Source: Phreatobacter oligotrophus
GTDB lineage: Bacteria > Pseudomonadota > Alphaproteobacteria > Rhizobiales > Phreatobacteraceae
DNA: 64,000 nt
Direction of reading: 5' to 3'
NCBI RefSeq assembly: GCF_003046185.1
Contig: NZ_PZZL01000001.1
Span: 725,222 to 789,221 of the forward strand
The notes under the pieces are model-generated. The model saw only the letters and a program-made list of their open reading frames with translations, did no database searches and was not told the DNA's origin. How positions within the stretch are numbered: the stretch's first letter is position 1; each line of letters begins with the position of its first letter. The translations under genes and the position numbers were made by a program. Positions 17,640-29,627 of this stretch are shown one piece after another.

Positions 17640-18203
17640 ATGACGACGACGATCTCATCGTCCTCGTACGGCATGCAACGGCTGTCGCCGCGCGACATGC
17701 TGCAAAATACCCTCGCATCCCAGGTCGCGTCCGGCGCGGTCTCGTCCTCGGACGAGAGCGCCCTGTCCAGCGCCCTCGACACCATCGACCAGGCCATGAA
17801 GGCCGACCGCGGGTCGTTTTCCTCGACCCGTACCGCGCCTCCCTCGCCGGACGAGGCCAAGCAGAAGATCAGCGACCTCATCGCCCAGCAGGTCGATGCC
17901 GGCACCCTCACCGAGGACCAGGCCAAGGAGCTCCAGGACGTCTTCGACAAGACTTTCCAGGGCGGCCCGCGCGGCCATGGCGGCCCGCATGGTGCCGGCG
18001 GTCCGCCGCCCGGCCCGCCGCCGGGCGAGGACAGCGACAGCGGCACCACGACCTTCACCATCACCACCAACGATTCGGCGGTGAGCACGGCGCTGCAGGA
18101 CTTCCTGAAGCAGCTGCAGGAGAAGCTCGGCTCCGGCTACGGCACCTCGGGCGAGGCGACCTCGGGCTCGACCACGTCCAAGCTCTTCGACGTCACCGCC
18201 TGA
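17640..18203 (+). CDS. Hypothetical Gly/Pro-rich protein
   Basis: The 187-residue product has no recognised domain. The N-terminal third is Ser/Thr-rich (MTTTISSSSYGMQRLSPRDM); the middle, about 40-115, is helical and has acidic pairs such as LIAQQVDAGTLTEDQAKELQ that resemble EF-hand-like or bacterial calcium-sensor repeats in spacing but do not match a full EF hand; next comes a Gly/Pro/His segment; the C-terminal part is Ser/Thr/Gly-rich. No signal peptide. AGGAGG five to ten bases before the ATG is a strong ribosome-binding site, so the gene is well supported. It is divergent from a two-component system and followed by a terminator. Confidence 0.75.
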   Translation: MTTTISSSSYGMQRLSPRDMLQNTLASQVASGAVSSSDESALSSALDTIDQAMKADRGSFSSTRTAPPSPDEAKQKISDLIAQQVDAGTLTEDQAKELQDVFDKTFQGGPRGHGGPHGAGGPPPGPPPGEDSDSGTTTFTITTNDSAVSTALQDFLKQLQEKLGSGYGTSGEATSGSTTSKLFDVTA

Positions 18204-18225
18204 TCGCCCGTCGACCGGCTCCAGG

Positions 18226-18255
18226 CCGTCGCGCCGACCGGCGCGGCGGTCTTTT
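18226..18255 (+). terminator. Rho-independent terminator after the Gly/Pro-rich gene
   Basis: A 10-base stem (18226-18235 with 18240-18249, one G-U pair), loop GACC and then TCTTTT. Confidence 0.8.
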
Positions 18256-18456
18256 CGCGTCGCTTGTCCACCGCCTCGGGCGGGGAGGGCGGTCCAGTGC
18301 TTCCCATCGGCGGGAAAGGCGTCTATAGGGGCCGCTTAATCACGCGACCCGACGTTCAGGGTAGGCGGTTGCGGGAGGCTGGCTCTTGGGGAGTCCGGCC
18401 TCTTTTTTTGCGCCGCGCGTCCCTGACCCAACGAGCCTTCCAAGGGCCGGAGCCTC

Positions 18457-21786
<3,330 letters not shown>

Positions 21787-21843
21787 TCCCGGCATGGCTC
21801 CGGGTTCCGGGGCCGCCGGAAGGCGTTTCGCATCACAGGTGAA

Positions 21844-21881
21844 GGTTCGCGGGGCCGGCGTCCTCGGCCCGCGGACCTTTA
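21844..21881 (+). terminator. Hairpin with short U-run between carB and greA
   Basis: Arms 21844-21857 and 21865-21877 pair over 13 positions with one bulge and one mismatch, 7-base loop, followed by TTTA. It may end carB or attenuate greA; in Escherichia coli a leader terminator precedes greA and yields a small RNA, which makes the position notable. Confidence 0.6.
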
Positions 21882-21910
21882 TTCGTCATTGAAAGGCAAG
21901 GGCGAGCATC

Positions 21911-22384
21911 ATGGAAAAGGTCCCGATGACCGTCGGCGGTTTCGCCAAGCTCGAAGCCGAGCTGAAGGAGCGCCAGCAGATCGAGCGCCCGCGCATCATC
22001 GCGGCGATCGCCGAGGCCCGCGCTCACGGCGACCTGTCGGAGAACGCTGAATATCACTCCGCCAAGGAGCAGCAGTCTCTGAACGAGGGGCGCATCCACG
22101 AGCTGGAAAGCCTCATCGCCCGCGCTGAGGTGATCGACGTCACCAAGCTGTCCGGCGAGACGGTGAAGTTCGGCGCCACGGTGAAACTCGTCAACGAGGA
22201 CACCGAGGAAGAGCGCGTCTGGCAGATCGTCGGCGACAGCGAGGCCGACGCCAAGGCCGGCCGCATCTCCATTTCCTCGCCGCTCGCCCGCGCCCTCATC
22301 GGCAAGAAGGTGGGCGCCACGGTCGAGGTGAACACGCCCAAGGGCCCGCAGAGCTATGAGGTCCTGGAGGTCCGCTGGGGCTGA
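21911..22384 (+). CDS. greA: Transcription elongation factor GreA
   Basis: A 157-residue Gre factor: N-terminal coiled coil ([45 protein letters not shown]) with the acidic tip D/E pair in [10 protein letters not shown] that enters the RNA polymerase secondary channel, and the C-terminal FKBP-like domain ending [10 protein letters not shown]. It rescues backtracked polymerase by promoting transcript cleavage. It follows carB by 124 bases with a hairpin between them, and has its own terminator. The AAGGGCGAG run before the ATG serves as ribosome-binding site. Confidence 0.97.
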   Translation: MEKVPMTVGGFAKLEAELKERQQIERPRIIAAIAEARAHGDLSENAEYHSAKEQQSLNEGRIHELESLIARAEVIDVTKLSGETVKFGATVKLVNEDTEEERVWQIVGDSEADAKAGRISISSPLARALIGKKVGATVEVNTPKGPQSYEVLEVRWG

Positions 22385-22416
22385 GCCCCTGGGCTACACC
22401 GCCCTGCACGGCATCG

Positions 22417-22448
22417 ACGGCGCCCCCTCGCGGGCGCCGTTTCCTTTT
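22417..22448 (+). terminator. Rho-independent terminator after greA
   Basis: A 9-base perfect stem ACGGCGCCC / GGGCGCCGT (22417-22425, 22432-22440), 6-base loop, then TTCCTTTT. Confidence 0.8.
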
Positions 22449-22533
22449 CCAGGTCTGAAACATCGCCGCGTCCTCCCGCTTCAGGGTTGAAACGGCCGGC
22501 ATCCATCATCGGCACAGAACGATGGAGTGCCCG

Positions 22534-23481
22534 ATGACCTTCGCCCCGTCCCGCCGCGCCGCCCTGACGCTCGCCAGCGCCGGCTTCTTCATCCCCGTCA
22601 CGGCCTTTGCCCAGGGCGCGGGGACCCGCTCCGCGGCCGCGCCCGATGCCGAGCTCCAGGCCGCCATTGCCAAGTCCAACGCCTATACGGCGCTGATGAA
22701 CCGGACGCTGCGCGCCATCGAATCCTGGCAGCGCTACCGCAGCTGGGTGAACATCCAGCAGGGGCCGACGGGGCGCGAGCGCTACATCAGCTACGGCCTC
22801 TACAGCCTCTATGACGTCCGCAGCGAGCTGGAGAAGGCCGAGGCGGCCACGGCCCAGGAGCCGGCCATCCCCGATCTCGACGACGCCATGCGCCGCTACA
22901 TCCAGTCCTATCGCGAACTCGCCCCGCTCATCGCCCGCGCCAATGGCTATTACGAGCGCAAGGACTACGAGGACGACCGCATGGCGCTCGGCCGCGAACT
23001 GCACCGACAGATGGTGCCGGCGGCGGAGGCCTTCCTGAAGGATCGCACCGATGTCGAGGCGGCGATGAAGGTCTTCCGGACCGACCTCAATCGCCGCGAG
23101 CTGGCCGGTATCGAGCGGCGCGAGGGGCGCTCCTCCCGCTGGCATGTGCGCAATGTCCTCATCGCCGCCCGCGGCGTCATGGATCTGATGCCGAGCAACG
23201 AGTCCCCGCGCGTCGACTTGGCCGCCTTCGACGGGGCCATTGCGGCCTATGCCGCGGCCCTGCGCGAGATGGACAAGCTGAAGGAAACCGACCCGGACGG
23301 CGCCTCCATCCTCGACAGCCAGGCCAGCTCGTGGCTGGGGAGCCTGCGTGAATATCGCCAGAAGCTCGCCCGCGCCAATGGCGACGGCCGCCGCGCCGCG
23401 GGCCATGAATCCATGTGGATCGTCAACAACTACAACATGATGGTGTCGATGTCGGAGAGCCGCCTGCGCATGCGCCGCTGA
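22534..23481 (+). CDS. YiiG-like DUF3829 protein, exported
   Basis: The 315-residue product starts with a signal peptide (MTFAPSRRAALTLASAGFFI then VTAFAQG) with a twin-arginine-like SRRAAL. The mature part is helical and polar with repeated Tyr/Arg-rich segments (NAYTALMNRTLRAIESWQRYRSWV, IVNNYNMMVSMSESRLRMRR), like the YiiG/DUF3829 family of uncharacterised periplasmic or lipoprotein-type proteins. ATG 22534 is preferred to 22522 because GGAG lies six bases before it. Function unknown; followed 110 bases later by another exported small protein. Confidence 0.72.
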   Translation: MTFAPSRRAALTLASAGFFIPVTAFAQGAGTRSAAAPDAELQAAIAKSNAYTALMNRTLRAIESWQRYRSWVNIQQGPTGRERYISYGLYSLYDVRSELEKAEAATAQEPAIPDLDDAMRRYIQSYRELAPLIARANGYYERKDYEDDRMALGRELHRQMVPAAEAFLKDRTDVEAAMKVFRTDLNRRELAGIERREGRSSRWHVRNVLIAARGVMDLMPSNESPRVDLAAFDGAIAAYAAALREMDKLKETDPDGASILDSQASSWLGSLREYRQKLARANGDGRRAAGHESMWIVNNYNMMVSMSESRLRMRR

Positions 23482-23591
23482 GGCGACCTGCCGCGGCCGG
23501 GAGGCGATCACGCGGGGTTGAGCGGGCCGTTCCGGTCTGATGGACTGGCACCAGCGTTTGACGTGAAGCTGCCACACCCCGGAGCACCGCC

Positions 23592-23945
23592 ATGCCCTCC
23601 CGTCGCCATCTCGTCGCCGTCGCCGCCCTTGTCGCCATGCCCGCCGTGGCCCTGGCCCACCATGGCTGGGGTGGCTTCGACACCTCCAAGGTGCTGGACC
23701 ATACCGGTCCCGTCGCGCGCTCCACCTATGCCAACCCGCACGGCACGCTGTTCATGGTGAAGGACGGCAAGGAGCTGACCATCGAGCTGGCGCCGACCTC
23801 CCGCATGCAGGCGCGCGGCCTCGCCGAGGACGATGTCGCGGCGGGTAAGACCCTGCGCGTCTATGCCTATCAGAACCGCGGCAATCCCAAGGTCTACCGG
23901 GCCGAGTGGGTGGAGGTCGCAGGCCGCCGCGTCGAGCTCAGGTAA
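23592..23945 (+). CDS. DUF6152-family exported protein
   Basis: A 117-residue secreted protein: signal peptide MPSRRHLVAVAALVAMPAVALA, then the HHGWGGFD motif and a small beta-rich domain (GPVARSTYANPHGTLFMV, AGKTLRVYAYQNRGNPKVYRAEWVEV). It matches the DUF6152 type, often found beside a small four-helix membrane protein as here. The His-rich mature N terminus suggests metal binding; this is not proven. GGAG seven bases before the ATG supports the start. Its 3' end overlaps the convergent membrane-protein gene by eight bases. Confidence 0.75.
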   Translation: MPSRRHLVAVAALVAMPAVALAHHGWGGFDTSKVLDHTGPVARSTYANPHGTLFMVKDGKELTIELAPTSRMQARGLAEDDVAAGKTLRVYAYQNRGNPKVYRAEWVEVAGRRVELR

Positions 23946-24399
23946 AGGCGATCCAGCGGCCGAGCCCGAGCGCCGCGAGCCATCCGGCGAGTGACACGCC
24001 GCCGGCGAGCCGGGCATAGGCGCCGGGCTTCTCGCCATCGGCGGGCAGGCGGCCGATGAGGCTGAAGGCCGCGGCGTTCAGGCTGGCGGCGGCGACGATC
24101 AGGAGCTTCGCCCAGACCACGGGATTGGCAAGATATTCGCCCGGCCTTGCGGAGAGCAGCAGCAGGCCGGTCGCCAGCGACAGGGCGAGGCCGGTGGCGG
24201 CCACCCGTCGCAGCTGGCCCGCTGCGAGCCGGGGCAGGGCAGCGAGGCCCATCAGCCGCAGATCGACAAGCAGGATGCCGCCGATCAGCAGAGCGAGCCC
24301 CAGCACATGCAGGCCGGAGACGACGGCATAGAGCGGCGACGACAGCGCGACGCCGCTGGCGCGGCCGAGAATGGCGAGGAGGCCGATCAGCGCCTCCAC
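23938..24399 (-). CDS. Small integral membrane protein (DUF6644/DUF2214-like)
   Basis: The 153-residue product has four strongly hydrophobic helices (about 15-45, 65-85, 93-112 and 130-150) and little else. A His in the first helix (VVSGLHVLGLALLIGGILLVDLRLMG) resembles cytochrome-b-like or DUF2214/DUF6644 families, where such His could bind haem or metal; I am not certain of the family. Genes of this sort commonly accompany DUF6152 proteins; here the two are convergent. It starts four bases after the yqeY-like stop on the same strand, so it probably belongs to that transcript. Confidence 0.6.
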   Translation of the reverse strand: MEALIGLLAILGRASGVALSSPLYAVVSGLHVLGLALLIGGILLVDLRLMGLAALPRLAAGQLRRVAATGLALSLATGLLLLSARPGEYLANPVVWAKLLIVAAASLNAAAFSLIGRLPADGEKPGAYARLAGGVSLAGWLAALGLGRWIAFT

Positions 24400-24403
24400 A
24401 GGA

Positions 24404-24856
24404 TCAGCCGAGGAGCTGCTTCACCAGCGGGCTCGCCTTGCCGAAGTCCATCTGGCCGGCATAGCGGCCTTTTAGCTCGCCCATGACCTTGCCCATGTCC
24501 TTGACGCCCGCGGCGCCGATCTCGGCGATCACCGCGGCGATGGCGGCCTTGGCCTCGGCCTCGTCCATCTGCTTCGGCAGGTAGGCGCTGATCGTGGCGA
24601 TCTCGGCATTTTCCTGGGCGGCGAGCTCGGGACGGTTGCCCTCGGTGTACAGGCGGGCGCTTTCCTGGCGCTGCTTCACCATCTTCTGCAGAAGCTGGAG
24701 GATCTCCTCGTCGCCCAGCGGCTCCTTGCCGTTGCCGCGGGCCTCGATGTCCTTGTCCTTCAGCGCCGACTGGATGAGACGGATCGTGCCGAGGCGGCCC
24801 TTGTCACCAGCCTTCATGGCCTCCTTGAGGTCGCTCATGAAACGGTCGCGCAGCAT
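24404..24856 (-). CDS. GatB/YqeY domain protein
   Basis: The 150-residue product matches the YqeY family, stand-alone homologues of the tRNA-interacting tail domain of GatB: N-terminal MLRDRFMSDLKEAMKAGDKGRLGTIRLIQSALKDKDIEARG and C-terminal MGKVMGELKGRYAGQMDFGKASPLVKQLL. It probably aids tRNA-dependent amidation or binds tRNA. It is divergent from carA, a very common arrangement in alphaproteobacteria. Start codon context GAGGAGAC is a good ribosome-binding site. Confidence 0.92.
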   Translation of the reverse strand: MLRDRFMSDLKEAMKAGDKGRLGTIRLIQSALKDKDIEARGNGKEPLGDEEILQLLQKMVKQRQESARLYTEGNRPELAAQENAEIATISAYLPKQMDEAEAKAAIAAVIAEIGAAGVKDMGKVMGELKGRYAGQMDFGKASPLVKQLLG

Positions 24857-25006
24857 GGGAATGTCTCCTCGGGGTCAGGCCCGGCGCCGCAGCGGAGGGG
24901 GGCAGGGGCCTTCGGGAATGGAACCGGCAGGTCGCAGGGGATTTTCACCGGGGCGGCGCCCCATTCCTTTTGACCGATGCCGAAGTCGCCGCTATGTAGG
25001 CGCCTC

Positions 25007-26200
25007 ATGACACACAGACAAGACGAATCCGGCTGGAGCGATCCCAAGCCGACCGCTTTGCTCGTCCTCGCGGACGGCACCGTGATCGAAGGCCAGGGCC
25101 TCGGCGCCGAAGGCATCGCCGATGGCGAGGTCTGCTTCAACACCGCCATGACCGGCTACCAGGAGATCCTCACCGATCCCTCCTATGCCGGCCAGATCAT
25201 CACCTTCACCTTCCCGCATATCGGCAATGTCGGTGCGAATGACGAGGATATCGAGACGGTCAACATGGCCGCCGCCTCGGGCGTGCGCGGCGTCGTGCTG
25301 AAGGCCGCGATCACCGATCCCTCCAACTACCGCTCCGCCGGCCATTTCGACGGCTGGCTGAAGCGCCGCGGCATTGTCGGCCTCTCCGGCATCGACACCC
25401 GCGCTCTGACCGCGCTCATCCGCGAGAAGGGCATGCCCAATGCGGTCATCGCCCATTCGCCGACCGGCACCTTTGACATCGAGGCGCTGAAGCGTCGCGC
25501 CGCGGGCCTGCCCGCCATGGACGGGCTGGACCTCGTGCCGGGCGTCACCTCCTCGCAGCGCTATCCCTGGTCGGAGACGATCTGGGAGTGGAACGAGGGC
25601 TACGGCAAGGCCGGCGAGGGCCGCTTCCACGTGGTCGCGCTCGACTATGGCGTGAAGCGCAACATCCTGCGCCTCCTCGCCAATGCCGGCTGCCGCGTCA
25701 CCGTCGTGCCGGCCAATGCCAGCGTCGAGGACGTGATGGCGCTGAAGCCGGATGGCGTCTTCCTGTCCAACGGCCCGGGCGACCCGGCCGCGACGGGCCA
25801 GTATGCCGTGCCTGTCATCCGCGCGGTGCTCGAGAAGAAGATCCCGACCTTCGGCATCTGCCTCGGGCACCAGATGCTCGGCCTCGCCGTCGGCGCCAAG
25901 ACTTTGAAGATGCACCAGGGCCATCACGGGGCGAACCACCCGGTGAAGGACATGGACACCGGCAAGGTCGAGATCACCTCGATGAACCACGGTTTCGCCG
26001 TGGACGAGGCGACGCTGCCCGCCAATGCCCGGCCGACCCATATCAGCCTGTTCGACGGGTCCAATGCCGGCATTGCCCTGACCGATCGCCCGGCCTTCTC
26101 GGTCCAGTACCATCCCGAGGCGAGCCCCGGACCGATGGACAGCCATTATCTCTTCGATCGCTTCGTCGCGATGATGGAGAAGGCCAAGGCCGCGGCTTGA
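25007..26200 (+). CDS. carA: Carbamoyl-phosphate synthase small subunit (glutaminase)
   Basis: The 397-residue product has the CarA N-terminal domain (CFNTAMTGYQEILTDPSYAGQIITFTFPHIGN) and class I glutamine amidotransferase domain: nucleophile Cys285 in FGICLGHQ, His369 and Glu371 in QYHPEAS. It feeds ammonia to CarB. ATG 25007 is favoured; the in-frame codon at 24977 adds ten residues without support. A bidirectional terminator follows. See carB for the reversed, split arrangement. Confidence 0.97.
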   Translation: MTHRQDESGWSDPKPTALLVLADGTVIEGQGLGAEGIADGEVCFNTAMTGYQEILTDPSYAGQIITFTFPHIGNVGANDEDIETVNMAAASGVRGVVLKAAITDPSNYRSAGHFDGWLKRRGIVGLSGIDTRALTALIREKGMPNAVIAHSPTGTFDIEALKRRAAGLPAMDGLDLVPGVTSSQRYPWSETIWEWNEGYGKAGEGRFHVVALDYGVKRNILRLLANAGCRVTVVPANASVEDVMALKPDGVFLSNGPGDPAATGQYAVPVIRAVLEKKIPTFGICLGHQMLGLAVGAKTLKMHQGHHGANHPVKDMDTGKVEITSMNHGFAVDEATLPANARPTHISLFDGSNAGIALTDRPAFSVQYHPEASPGPMDSHYLFDRFVAMMEKAKAAA

Positions 26201-26298
26201 CCGGGCGCAAGGACAGGAGGCGTTCCGCCACTTGTCCACATTATCCACAGGCCAAAGAGGTCGCAGCGGCACCAAGCCGCCGTTTCGAACAGAAAATA

Positions 26299-26335
26299 AA
26301 AACGCCGCCCAGCCAGACGGTTGGGCGGCGTTTTT
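26299..26335. terminator. Bidirectional terminator between carA and rlpA-like gene
   Basis: An 11-base stem (26301-26311 with 26322-26332), 10-base loop, T-run to the right and A-rich tract to the left, between convergent genes. Confidence 0.88.
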
Positions 26336-26365
26336 GATGTAAATTCTTCGAAATGCGGCGTTATG

Positions 26366-26728
26366 TCAGTGCCGCGCGATGCGTACCCGCCCCACGCCCC
26401 GGTTGATGAGCCCGATCTGCCGCGCCGCGCCGCGCGAGACATCGACGATTCGGCCGCGGACGAAGGGGCCGCGGTCGACGACCGTCAGGACCGCCGAGCG
26501 GCCGTTGGCGAGATTGGTGACGGTGATCTTCGACCCGCAGGGATAGGAGCGGTGGGCCGCGGTCATCGCTTCCGGATTGTGCCGACCGCCACAGGCGGTG
26601 CGGCCGGGAAGCTGGTACCAGGAGGCCAGGCCGACGCCGTCGGCCCTGGCGGTCGTGATGCCAGGGGCGACGGGAGAAACGGCAAAAAGCGCCGTGCACA
26701 GCGCCGCGAGGCGCGTTCGGTTGGACAT
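26366..26728 (-). CDS. RlpA-like double-psi beta-barrel protein
   Basis: A 120-residue secreted protein: signal peptide from MSNRTRLAALCTALFAVSPV, then the RlpA domain GLASWYQLPGRTACGGRHNPEAMTAAHRSYPCGSKITVTNL with NGRSAVLTVVDRGPFVRGRIVDVSRGAA. RlpA proteins bind or cut denuded peptidoglycan glycan strands at the septum. There is no SPOR domain and no lipobox, so it is a short, periplasmic form. Start at 26728 is chosen because the signal peptide begins there; the frame stays open upstream with no such feature. Confidence 0.88.
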   Translation of the reverse strand: MSNRTRLAALCTALFAVSPVAPGITTARADGVGLASWYQLPGRTACGGRHNPEAMTAAHRSYPCGSKITVTNLANGRSAVLTVVDRGPFVRGRIVDVSRGAARQIGLINRGVGRVRIARH

Positions 26729-26944
26729 TGTGATCGCTTTTTTGCTTTCGCGCGGCGCAGCCAGCGCGGGTGGGTTCCAGCGGCGCGGGCGTCGTCGCTC
26801 ACGGGCCGCCATGCGGAGGCCGCGTCGCTAAAGCCGAAATGAGACCACAATGGGGCTCCGCCGCCCTTCCATGCGTCGAAGGGCCTCGACAGGGCGGGGC
26901 GCCTGCGCATCATCGCCGCATGGACCGCGCGCACGGTCCCTCAC

Positions 26945-27838
26945 ATGAAGGATTTCAGGACCATGGGCGGAACCTGGCGGGTCGGCGATCTCACCATTCA
27001 CCGGATCGTCGAGCAGGAGGGCGGGTTCCTCGACCCGCAGGACATGCTGCCGGGCCTGACGCCGGACCTGCTGGCGCGCGAGCGCGGCTGGCTGGCCGCC
27101 GCCGGCGGCATCGCGGCGGACGGCCGCCTCAGCCTCGCCTTCCAGTCCTACGTGGTGCAGACGCCGCATCACACCGTGCTGGTCGACAGCTGCATCGGCA
27201 ACGGCAAGCACCGCCCGACGCGGCCCGACTGGCACGAGAAGGCCGATACGCGGTTCATGGACGGGCTGGCTTCGGTCGGCCTGTCGGTCAACGACATCGA
27301 CTATGTTGTCTGCACCCATCTCCACGCCGACCATGTCGGTTGGAACACGCGGCTGGACAATGGCCGCTGGGTGCCGACCTTCCCCAAGGCCCGCTACGTC
27401 TTCGGTCGGCAGGAGTTCGACCACTGGCAGGCGGCGGACGCCAAGGCGCCGGTCTTTCCCTTCCAGGACAGCGTCCTGCCGGTGGTGGAGGCGGGCCGGG
27501 CCGAGCTCGTCGCCAGCGACCATGCGATCGGCGACCATATTCGCCTCATGGCGACGCCCGGCCATACGCCCGGACATGTCTCGATCGCCTTTGGTAAGGG
27601 GCGGGACGAGGCGGTCGCCTCCGGCGACCTCATCCATTCGCCGCTCCAGGCGCGCTATCCCGAGCTCTCGACCAAGTTCGACGTCGATCAGGCGCTCGCG
27701 GCGGTGACCCGCCGCGGCTTCCTCGAGCGCTATTGCGATACCGGCACGCTCTGCTGCATGGCGCATTTTCCCTCGCCCTCGGTGGGGCGCATCACCCGCT
27801 GGGGCGAGGGCTTCGCCTGCAGTCCCGTGGATCTGTGA
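26945..27838 (+). CDS. Metallo-beta-lactamase-fold hydrolase
   Basis: The 297-residue product has the MBL metal motif THLHADHVGW (H125, H127, D129, H130), a later His in ATPGHTPGHVSIAF and Asp in VASGDLIHSPLQ. No signal peptide. Close families include quorum-quenching lactonases and alkylphosphonate/MBL hydrolases of the AttM/YtnP type; substrate cannot be given. ATG 26963, ten bases after AAGGA, is an alternative start. It is convergent with msrP, 13 bases apart. Confidence 0.85.
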   Translation: MKDFRTMGGTWRVGDLTIHRIVEQEGGFLDPQDMLPGLTPDLLARERGWLAAAGGIAADGRLSLAFQSYVVQTPHHTVLVDSCIGNGKHRPTRPDWHEKADTRFMDGLASVGLSVNDIDYVVCTHLHADHVGWNTRLDNGRWVPTFPKARYVFGRQEFDHWQAADAKAPVFPFQDSVLPVVEAGRAELVASDHAIGDHIRLMATPGHTPGHVSIAFGKGRDEAVASGDLIHSPLQARYPELSTKFDVDQALAAVTRRGFLERYCDTGTLCCMAHFPSPSVGRITRWGEGFACSPVDL

Positions 27839-27851
27839 GGGGCGCCGGGCC

Positions 27852-28811
27852 TCAGGCCCAGAGCCGCTCGCGCTCGCGGCCGCGATAGAGCGGCGCGACA
27901 TATTCGCCATAGCCGTTGAAGAGCTGGGTCGGCACGCGCCCGCCGCCGCCGATCAGCTCCTCGGTCGCCTGGCTCCAGCGCGGATGGGCCACGGCCGGGT
28001 TCACATTGGCCCAGAAGCCGTATTCGCCGCCCTGCAGCCGCTCCCAGAAGCTCTGCGGCCGCTCCTCGGTGAAGGAGATGCGGACGATCGACTTGACCGA
28101 CTTGAACCCGTACTTCCACGGCACGATGAGGCGCAGCGGCGCGCCGTGCTGCGGCGGGACCGGCTTGCCGTAGATGCCGGTGACGAGGATGGCGAGGTCG
28201 TGCGCCGCCTCGTCGATCGTCAGGCCCTCGACATAGGGCCAGGAATACCACGGTGACCGCATGCCCGGCGCCCAGCTCTGGGTGTCGAAGGTCTCCATGC
28301 GGACGAATTTGGCCGAGCCGAGCGGCTGGACCATGTCCATGAGCGCCTTGATGGGGAAGCCGGTCCAAGGCACCGTCATGCCCCAGGCCTCGACGCAGCG
28401 GAAGCGATAGACGCGCTCCTCGAGCGGCATGGCGCGGATCAGCTTGTCGATGTCGATCGTCTGCGGCTTCTCGACCAGGCCGTCGATCTTCACCGTCCAG
28501 GGACGGATCGGCAGGGCCTGCGCGGCCCGCGCGATCTGCTTCGACGTGCCGAACTCGTAGAAATTGTTGTAGTTCGCCGCCACCTGCTCGGCGGTGAGCG
28601 GGCGTTCCACCGTGTAGGTGCCATTGCGGCGGGCCGGATAAAGGTCGGCGGTCGGGTCGGTCGCGGCTTCGGCGGGCGAGCCGCCGCCCAGCGTCGCAGC
28701 GGCGGCAAGGCCGGCGCTGGCCGCCATGACGCTGCGTCGCGACAGGAACGCCGCCTCGGGCGTCACCGCGCTTTCCGGCAATTCCCAGCCACGTCGTGAC
28801 TTGATCAGCAT
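27852..28811 (-). CDS. msrP: Protein-methionine-sulfoxide reductase catalytic subunit
   Basis: A 319-residue periplasmic molybdoenzyme: twin-arginine signal SRRSVMAASAGLAAAATLGG, molybdopterin-binding domain with the Mo-ligand Cys139 in YRFRCVEAWGMTVPWTGF, and conserved GAPLRLIVPWKYGFKSVKSI. It repairs oxidised methionine in envelope proteins. The partner haem membrane protein MsrQ, usually the next gene, is absent: downstream is the convergent MBL gene. It may lie elsewhere or another electron donor may serve. Confidence 0.93.
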   Translation of the reverse strand: MLIKSRRGWELPESAVTPEAAFLSRRSVMAASAGLAAAATLGGGSPAEAATDPTADLYPARRNGTYTVERPLTAEQVAANYNNFYEFGTSKQIARAAQALPIRPWTVKIDGLVEKPQTIDIDKLIRAMPLEERVYRFRCVEAWGMTVPWTGFPIKALMDMVQPLGSAKFVRMETFDTQSWAPGMRSPWYSWPYVEGLTIDEAAHDLAILVTGIYGKPVPPQHGAPLRLIVPWKYGFKSVKSIVRISFTEERPQSFWERLQGGEYGFWANVNPAVAHPRWSQATEELIGGGGRVPTQLFNGYGEYVAPLYRGRERERLWA

Positions 28812-28903
28812 CGGGGGGCTCCCTTCGTCATGGGTTCAGGCTATAGCCGCGCGCGTTCGCGACCAAATCACACCGTGGCGAGTCGCCGATTCCGGAGAAC
28901 CTC

Positions 28904-29167
28904 GTGCTGCCGCAGTCTCTCGTTCCCTATATCGGTCTCGCCGCGGCTTTCGTTACGACCTTCTGCTGGCTGCCGCAGGCGATCCGCATCATCCGCACCC
29001 GCGACACCAAGGCGATCTCGCTTCCCGCCTACGGCGCCTTCGCCTTCGGCATCGCCCTGTGGCTGGTCTACGGCCTGTCGCTGGGCGACCTGCCGCTCAT
29101 CCTGTCCAACACGGTGACGCTGGCCCTCCAGCTCACCATCGTCGGTCTCAAGCTGAAATACGGTTGA
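28904..29167 (+). CDS. SemiSWEET-type sugar transporter (PQ-loop)
   Basis: An 87-residue protein with three transmembrane helices and the PQ motif in CWLPQAIRIIRTRDTKAISLPAYG, the size and form of bacterial SemiSWEETs, which dimerise to carry sugars down their gradient. GTG start at 28904 is supported by GGAGA six bases upstream. It heads a run with the DUF486 protein and a methyltransferase, 100 bases away. Confidence 0.88.
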   Translation: MLPQSLVPYIGLAAAFVTTFCWLPQAIRIIRTRDTKAISLPAYGAFAFGIALWLVYGLSLGDLPLILSNTVTLALQLTIVGLKLKYG

Positions 29168-29267
29168 GACGACCCATCGGTTCCGCGCAGCCGCCCGTTG
29201 TCGTGGCGGCTGCTGCGCCGGGCGCCTCCGTGCTACCGAGGCACAGGCCTTTCCGGAGAACGACCCG

Positions 29268-29627
29268 ATGCCCTGGCTGACGTCCCCCGCCGTCTCGCCC
29301 ATCCTGCTGCTGCTCGCCTCGAACGTCTTCATGACATTCGCCTGGTATGGGCACCTGAAGTACAAGTCCGCCCCGCTCCTGGCGGTCATCCTCGTCAGCT
29401 GGGGCATCGCCTTCTTCGAATATTGCCTCGCCGTGCCGGCGAACCGCATCGGCCACGAGGTCTACAGCGCCGCACAGCTCAAGACGATCCAGGAGGTCAT
29501 CACCCTCGTCGTCTTCGCCGTCTTCTCGGTGGTGGTTCTCAAGGAACAGCTGTCGTGGAACCATGCGATCGGCTTCGCGCTGATCGCCGCCGGGGCATTC
29601 TTCATCTTCCAGGGGAGGGGTGGATGA
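29268..29627 (+). CDS. DMT-family protein DUF486
   Basis: A 119-residue four-helix membrane protein with the DUF486 marks SNVFMTFAWYGHLKY, SWGIAFFEYCLAVPANRIGH and a C-terminal helix near WNHAIGFALIAAGAFFIF. It belongs to the drug/metabolite transporter superfamily; substrate unknown. The stop overlaps the next start as ATGA, so translation is coupled to the methyltransferase gene. Confidence 0.88.
   Translation: MPWLTSPAVSPILLLLASNVFMTFAWYGHLKYKSAPLLAVILVSWGIAFFEYCLAVPANRIGHEVYSAAQLKTIQEVITLVVFAVFSVVVLKEQLSWNHAIGFALIAAGAFFIFQGRGG

Noticed and set aside
29198..29623. Upstream extension of the methyltransferase frame
   Set aside because: Overlaps the DUF486 gene entirely in another frame; ATGA overlap at 29624 gives the natural start.
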